Origin: Saccoglossus kowalevskii
Taxonomy: Eukaryota > Hemichordata > Enteropneusta > Harrimaniidae
Assembly: GCF_000003605.2 (NCBI RefSeq)
Contig: NW_003142800.1
Span: 354,877-365,692, forward strand
Direction of reading: 5' to 3'
Length of the DNA stretch: 10,816 nucleotides
Part shown: one piece after another, positions 7,473 through 10,816 of the stretch
How the letters are laid out: every line of letters starts with the position of its first letter
Numbering within the stretch: position 1 is the stretch's first letter
Notes under the pieces: generated by a model
What the model saw: the letters and a program-made list of their open reading frames with translations, nothing else
The model's database searches: none
Told to the model about the DNA's origin: nothing
Position numbers and translations under genes: made by a program

Positions 7473-10345
7473 CTAAAAAAAAAATGTTCAAAATAGTATC
7501 ATATATATTTGTATTAAACATTTCAGCTGAAGACAGTCATTAATAAACATTACCCTACAACTTATGTTTTGTATATCCAGTCAACAATCACATGCATTTA
7601 CACCATACAAAGTTTATGCCAGTCAAGCTGTTTATGCTGTGGTATAGCAATTCAATATCTTATAGCCATTTTGTTGTATATCATATAACAGTATATATGA
7701 GGAAATAGTTTCCATTTTGGTTGAACAAAGGGTAATAAGAATTATATTCCGACCATTACTGGTATGTTTCGAGGTTTAATATATTGACCAACCAATATTC
7801 CATAAATTTTGATGAGTTGATGTTCCAGTGACGTGTAAAAATAGACAACAGCAGAGATGAATAGAGATGTCAAATTGAACATTGAAACTACATTTAAAAC
7901 TGCATTTTTATCACTTTATTTGTTGAAAATACACAACACACTGAATGGCAAAAATTACTCTACTTCTATGATGGCTGAACTGGTGATTCATTGAATTTTC
8001 TTTTGCCATTCAGTGCAAAACACTATGCATTATGGGTGCTTTGAACTGTAGAACTGAACAAAAGCACTGTATACAAGATACTGAGAATTATTTCCATTTT
8101 TTACATGTGTCAATTGTACAGTGGTGAAACCTGGTATTTTGATGTAGTCATGTGATAGGGTCATGTGATAGACATATTTACACTTACAACAAGCATGCTT
8201 TCAGACTCTTCATGTTAACAGTGCCATCACCGTCCCCAGTCAAGATAATTGGCTGATCATCAGGGAATATGTGACTATCATCATAGATAAATTTCTCTCC
8301 TGTTGGTACTTCAGAGCCATGCAAACAGAAAACGGGAACTCCTGCAAGTAAATGTACTATTTTTGTAACCAGTTTTCTCCCCAGGATGCAAACAGTGAGG
8401 TGATGCCATTGCCATGCTTATCTGACACAGCCACACTCAAAATCATTAGGTAATCAATATGCATGAATTTAAACCAAAACATAATCAAATCTGCGCATTG
8501 GTCCAGAGCATCTATGCATCAAGTTTCATTTAAAACCAACATATGGTTCTTGAGATGTCAGAGTAACAGACAGACACGCACATACTACCTGCAAAAACAC
8601 AATGTGTGAAATGTCAAAAATAATTCGAAACAAGCAACCTTAAAGTGGAAATAGCTCTGCTGTCTTACAAGAACATTGTGGTAGCCAAATGGAGCAACCT
8701 ATACTCATAAGACTTTTTGAAAACTGCCAGCTCAATTTGATACCAAGTATCAAAGCAATTTAGCTGGTAGTTTTCAAGAAGAAGTTGAACATTTTTGACA
8801 GATAAGGACGGACAATCACCTCTATGAACAGAAAATTTAAAAACAAAAATCTTTTAAAGAAATGCTGAATAACACTTTGCTGTAAGTGCTAATGTTTGAA
8901 ACATTGATGAAATTCTTGAAAATCCTACGTGGAAACAAGAAAACTTGATGTCAAAATGTTCAACTTGCTTTCCATCATGGCTGGTAATCTTTTGGTCTAC
9001 CTAATCACAGACTGCTGTTGGGGGTGCTCCAACCATAACGCTTCCTCGTAACAACTGTACTGTATTCTGTACCCAGAATTCGTATTGACCGAGGTAACAC
9101 ATAAGACTGCCATGACTGTTTACAGTAATTGCAACGTTCAGTTTTCACTACAACCAAAGATATTTTATAGATATTATAGAATCCTCCATTATATATTTTG
9201 CCACTATTTTTGCACAACAAATAGCAAATGAGTACTTATAATAATTTATTTATTTAATTTCTTGTTGACTGATTTAAACCATGACTTGCATTTTCATTCC
9301 AAATTATAAATCTGAGTAAATACAGTGCATAAGCAGTTTGTGAAAAGTAAAACAAAACAAAAAATTACGAATAGCTTATGCAAATTATGTTAATTATCCA
9401 CCATTTTTTAACAAAATCCTCAGCAGAACATTGAGGCTAAAAACAATGTTTTTGGTTTCTTGTTATTCTTGTTACAAATTGTTGAAATTTTACTAAAAAT
9501 GAAATTATTTTTTAATGTTGAAACGTCTGAAACTTAAATATGGAAGGCAGTTCCTAATTAAGGCCTACTCATTATACAAAATTGTATTTAGGTAACATGT
9601 CAGTCCAGTTTGTTTTATAGATAACAGAATTATCACAATTTATTGTAAAATGTATAGGTGCTAGAGTTGCCATCCATACCAATTTTACTTCATACTTCAT
9701 GTATTTAGATGAATACAATACATATTTATAGTGAGTACAATACTGACCTGGTGCAGTGAGAGAACCAATCAAATCCTTTGTGTCTAACCACATATCATAT
9801 GCGTATGGTATTCCCAAGTCTTTGAATAACTGTTTATGATCACCCAGAGTGTAGTTCCTAGTCGGCGTCTCTACGACAACTTGTTTGGAATCCCAGAACT
9901 TATCATTTGGATACAGCCATGCTGAACTTGGGTACGTTCTTTGTGCTGGTCTCAATTCCAAGGCATTTACAACAAAGGTTCCAAGATTGTCCCCTATTGA
10001 AAACAAACATCACATTTTACACACTGCTATATAGACAGCTTTAAAAATTAAAACATCAAACATTATAATTAGCTGTAACCCATCACATAGAGACAGCAAA
10101 TACCAAACCAAACATACCTGATGTAAATACCCTGACAATTTTAACAGCACCTGTCCATGGACCACCAAGAGATGTCAGGGATTTGATGTATTTATCTTTC
10201 CATTCCTGTGACTTGTGGTTCAATAAATACAATGCATAGGGTCCTCCCATGCTGTGTGTCACTAGCACCACTCTCTTATTGTCATTCTTCTTGTAAGTTT
10301 CTTCAATCAGATTGGTGAGATTTTTAAAGAACACTTCGCCTTCAT
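7340..10345 (-). CDS. PLA2G15: Lysosomal phospholipase A2 / LCAT-like acyltransferase, C-terminal part (4 exons)
   Basis: Spliced gene, 5' part outside the window. Joining 10345-10118, 9993-9748, 8341-8188 and 7472-7340 gives 761 nt: two bases of a split codon, 252 whole codons and TGA. Intron phases are 1, 1, 1 and 2 and every visible boundary is GT-AG. Numbering from the first whole codon: nucleophile elbow THSMGG (Ser31), the GDGDGTVN motif (catalytic Asp196) and GNEHVHM (catalytic His228). The 32-residue Asp-to-His spacing equals that in vertebrate PLA2G15 as I recall it. Cys163 and Cys207 match the conserved C-terminal disulfide pair. Sequons NLT, NYT and NNT fit a glycosylated lumenal protein. 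The family is the LCAT-like alpha/beta hydrolases: a soluble lysosomal enzyme that releases fatty acid from glycerophospholipids and can transfer it to lipophilic alcohols such as ceramide. LCAT itself is the main alternative, but the WKDKYI and PWTGAVK segments resemble PLA2G15 more. Roughly 160 N-terminal residues, including the signal peptide, should lie to the right of the window. Confidence 0.93.
7939..8015. repeat. Perfect 15-bp inverted repeat in intron C-D
   Basis: CACTGAATGGCAAAA at 7939-7953 and TTTTGCCATTCAGTG at 8001-8015 are exact inverses around a 47-bp spacer. The match stops abruptly on both sides. It may be the remnant of a small fold-back element. Confidence 0.8.
8147..8171 (+). 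repeat. 13-bp tandem duplication GTCATGTGATAGG
   Basis: GTCATGTGATAGG at 8147-8159 followed directly by GTCATGTGATAG at 8160-8171, beginning 16 bp inside the donor end of intron C-D. Each unit has a TCATGTGA core, an E-box of the CACATG/CATGTG type. Confidence 0.8.
8188..8341 (-). CDS. PLA2G15: PLA2G15-like exon C: catalytic aspartate exon
   Basis: Internal exon of 154 bp. The acceptor CTTGCAG ends at 8342 and the donor GTAAGT starts at 8187; it enters in phase 1 and leaves in phase 2. It completes the Gly of TAPG-VPVFCLHG and runs through EVPTGEKFIYDD to TGDGDGTVNMKS and KACL. The second Asp of GDGDG is the expected catalytic acid. The Cys in VFCLHG and the Cys in KACLL correspond to the C-terminal disulfide pair of the LCAT/PLA2G15 family. 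It contains no ATG-initiated frame long enough to stand out alone, so an ORF scan would miss it; it was found by translating the minus strand for the family motifs. Confidence 0.92.
8451..8590 (+). repeat. Dispersed repeat (intronic copy 2)
   Basis: Contains AATCTGCGCATTGGTCCAGAG, then CATCTATGCATCAAGTTTCATTT, ATATGGTTCTTGAGATGTCA and a CAGACAGACACGCACATAC tail. The CTGCGCA...ATCTATG...CAAGTTT order matches 10722-10765, and CAGAGCATCTATG matches 3569. The TGAGAT...ACAGACAGACACGCACATAC tail is present only here and probably represents the 3' end of the family. Confidence 0.65.
8713..8781 (+). repeat. Nested near-perfect hairpin in intron B-C
   Basis: Outer arms 8713-8735 and 8759-8781 pair at 22 of 23 positions on the plus strand (20 Watson-Crick, two G-U, one mismatch). 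Inside, TTTGATAC (8736-8743) pairs perfectly with GTATCAAA (8747-8754) around a CAA loop, with GCAA (8755-8758) bulged on the 3' side. The whole 69-nt segment is thus a single long stem of about 30 pairs. On the minus strand the two G-U pairs become A-C mismatches. It could be a microRNA-type precursor, a fold-back repeat, or the end of an interspersed element; the text after it (GATAAGGACGGACAATC) has the look of a repeat tail. Confidence 0.8.
9748..9993 (-). CDS. PLA2G15: PLA2G15-like exon B: lid and cap region
   Basis: Internal exon of 246 bp, 81 whole codons, phase 1 at both ends. The acceptor is TTCAATAG before 9993 and the donor GTCAGT starts at 9747. It begins at the SGDN junction, which in the family opens the flexible lid over the active site, and continues through PSSAWLYPN, the ETPTRNYTLGD segment with a conserved N-glycosylation sequon NYT, and the KDLG / DTKDL region to TAPG. 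In the vertebrate enzyme this part forms the cap and lipid-binding region. The intron separating it from exon A is only 124 bp. The reading frame upstream of the acceptor also stays open for a few codons, but the splice sites give the only family-consistent join. Confidence 0.92.
9994..10117 (-). other. Intron between exons A and B (124 bp)
   Basis: Begins GTATGT and ends TTCAATAG on the minus strand, phase 1. It is the only short intron of the visible gene, with no repeat recognised inside it. The exon A reading frame stays open a few codons into the intron (FGLVFAVSM, then stop), so intron retention would truncate the enzyme before the lid and two of the three catalytic residues. Confidence 0.85.
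10118..10345 (-). CDS. PLA2G15: PLA2G15-like exon A: nucleophile serine exon
   Basis: Internal exon of 228 bp encoding 75 whole codons plus split codons at both ends. The acceptor is TATTTTCAG just before 10345 and the donor GTATGT starts at 10117; phase 1 on both sides. It carries the beta strand RVVLV leading into the THSMGG elbow, with Ser31 as catalytic nucleophile, then the helix PYALYLL and the family segments EWKDKYI and LGGPWTGAVK. The position before His in the elbow is Thr, where vertebrate PLA2G15 has Ala in my recollection. A sequon NLT lies near the start. The preceding exon should end in the first base of an Asn or Asp codon (the family has a DWR..APNE-type segment here) and is not found before the window ends. 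Confidence 0.93.
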
Positions 10346-10816
10346 CTGAAAATATTAAAAGAGTAAAATAATACAACACTGCACATGTAATGATCTATTG
10401 AACTAAAAAAAAATAATTTATATAGTCCACTACAAATCATAGAAATGATTATCCAAGTGGGAACTGCACTTATTAATAAGTAACAGGTAGCATTGAAAAA
10501 GGTAACATTTTTTGAGCTTACATTCTTGGTCTTGCTATGGAGATGGCGTGCAATCAAGATCTGTATGAAGGGCTACTTATAATCAAAGAAAGCTTAGAAA
10601 GAACTCCCATGTGCTGAGAGTATTGGAGACACATTAAATATAATTCGAAATTACTTAGCTGAAAACTAATTATGCAAATCAGAAAATTAATATGACCAGA
10701 TTTGAGTGTAAAACTAATGAGGTCTGCGCAATGTAACAGAAAATCTATGTCTCCAAGTTTAATTGAAATGTGATTAGAACCAAAAAATTATGAATTATTA
10801 TGCTTATTAGGGAATT
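10346..10816 (-). other. Incomplete upstream intron of the PLA2G15-like gene
   Basis: The acceptor of exon A is at 10346-10347, so the sequence to the right is the 3' end of an intron whose donor lies outside the window. I looked for the exon that should precede exon A (a DWR..AP-type segment ending in one base of an Asn or Asp codon) and did not find it. A copy of the dispersed repeat occupies 10581-10816. Confidence 0.7.
10581..10816 (+). repeat. Dispersed repeat (copy 3), running off the right edge
   Basis: Both halves of the family in order: the AATCAAAGAAAGCTTAGAAA...GTGCTGAGAGTATT block (10581-10624), then AACTAATTATGCAAATCAG (10664-10682), GTGTAAAACTAATGAGGTCTGCGCA and AATCTATGTCTCCAAGTTT. 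This is the most complete copy in the window and shows that the fragments at 2872 and 3662 belong to one family. Confidence 0.7.

Larger units (their letters stand above)
7473..8187 (-). other. Intron between exons C and D (715 bp)
   Basis: Begins GTAAGT and ends in a T-run plus TAG on the minus strand, phase 2. Inside are a perfect 15-bp inverted repeat with arms 7939-7953 and 8001-8015, and a 13-bp tandem duplication GTCATGTGATAGG close to the donor. No further exon is recognised. Confidence 0.85.
8342..9747 (-). other. Intron between exons B and C (1406 bp), repeat-bearing
   Basis: Begins GTCAGT and ends ACTTGCAG on the minus strand, phase 1. It carries a dispersed-repeat copy (8451-8590), the nested hairpin (8713-8781) and an octamer ATGCAAAT at 9378-9385. 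The stretch 8830-9740 is otherwise AT-rich with no gene seen; a minus-strand open frame at 9005-9220 shows no family resemblance and is treated as chance. Confidence 0.85.

Noticed and set aside
9005-9220. 71-codon minus-strand open frame inside intron B-C
   Set aside because: Inserting it would disrupt the family-consistent join of exons B and C, and it has no resemblance to the enzyme.
10342-10557. Possible upstream phospholipase exon ending at a GTAAGC donor near 10521
   Set aside because: The peptide in all three frames lacks the DWR..AP segment expected before exon A, one frame has a stop, and the phase does not give an Asn or Asp split codon in a sensible frame.
1-10816. tRNA, rRNA, CRISPR or viral genes
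   Set aside because: No A/B-box tRNA core with matching stems, no rRNA-like sequence, no regularly spaced direct repeats with unique spacers, and no viral or reverse-transcriptase motif was seen on either strand.

Overview
The window is eukaryotic nuclear DNA, almost certainly from a marine invertebrate animal. It is roughly two-thirds A+T by eye, carries one clearly spliced gene with GT-AG introns, and is otherwise made of AT-rich non-coding DNA and worn transposon-type repeats. I see no bacterial operon structure, ribosome-binding sites, CRISPR array or viral gene. The animal group cannot be fixed from this sequence. The style of the repeats and several copies of the octamer TACATGTA would fit a lophotrochozoan, hemichordate or similar lineage, but that is only an impression.

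The one confident gene lies on the minus strand from 10345 down to 7340. It is the 3' (C-terminal) part of a group XV phospholipase A2, the lysosomal phospholipase A2 / LCAT-like acyltransferase (PLA2G15). Four exons (10345-10118, 9993-9748, 8341-8188, 7472-7340) join in phase through introns of 124, 1406 and 715 bp. They encode 252 complete codons and a stop. The Ser, Asp and His of the catalytic triad sit in three different exons and all are present, so the part seen here looks intact. The start codon, signal peptide and N-terminal exons lie beyond the right edge.

Left to right: 1-378 is non-coding with no recognised feature. At 379-468 a small plus-strand reading frame behind an acceptor-like AG, with a polyadenylation signal at 622, may be the last exon of a second gene that would be tail-to-tail with the phospholipase; its product is not recognised. 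From 647 to about 1508 there is a repeat element bounded by AGTCCCCGTT / AACGGGGACT and filled with degenerate tandem units. From 1526 to 2680 is a less AT-rich, G-over-C skewed block ending in a polyadenylation-like signal, possibly a solo LTR. From 2870 to about 3780 several repeat fragments are nested or adjacent. From 3800 to about 7300 is long AT-rich DNA without convincing genes; its right part is probably the 3' UTR of the phospholipase. The introns hold two striking inverted repeats (8713-8781 and 7939-8015) and another copy of the dispersed repeat (8451-8590). A further copy begins at 10581 and runs off the right edge.

No multi-gene system can be supported. The most interesting unexplained signals are the near-perfect nested hairpin in the second visible intron, the hairpin-ended element at 647-1508, and the small orphan exon near the left edge.
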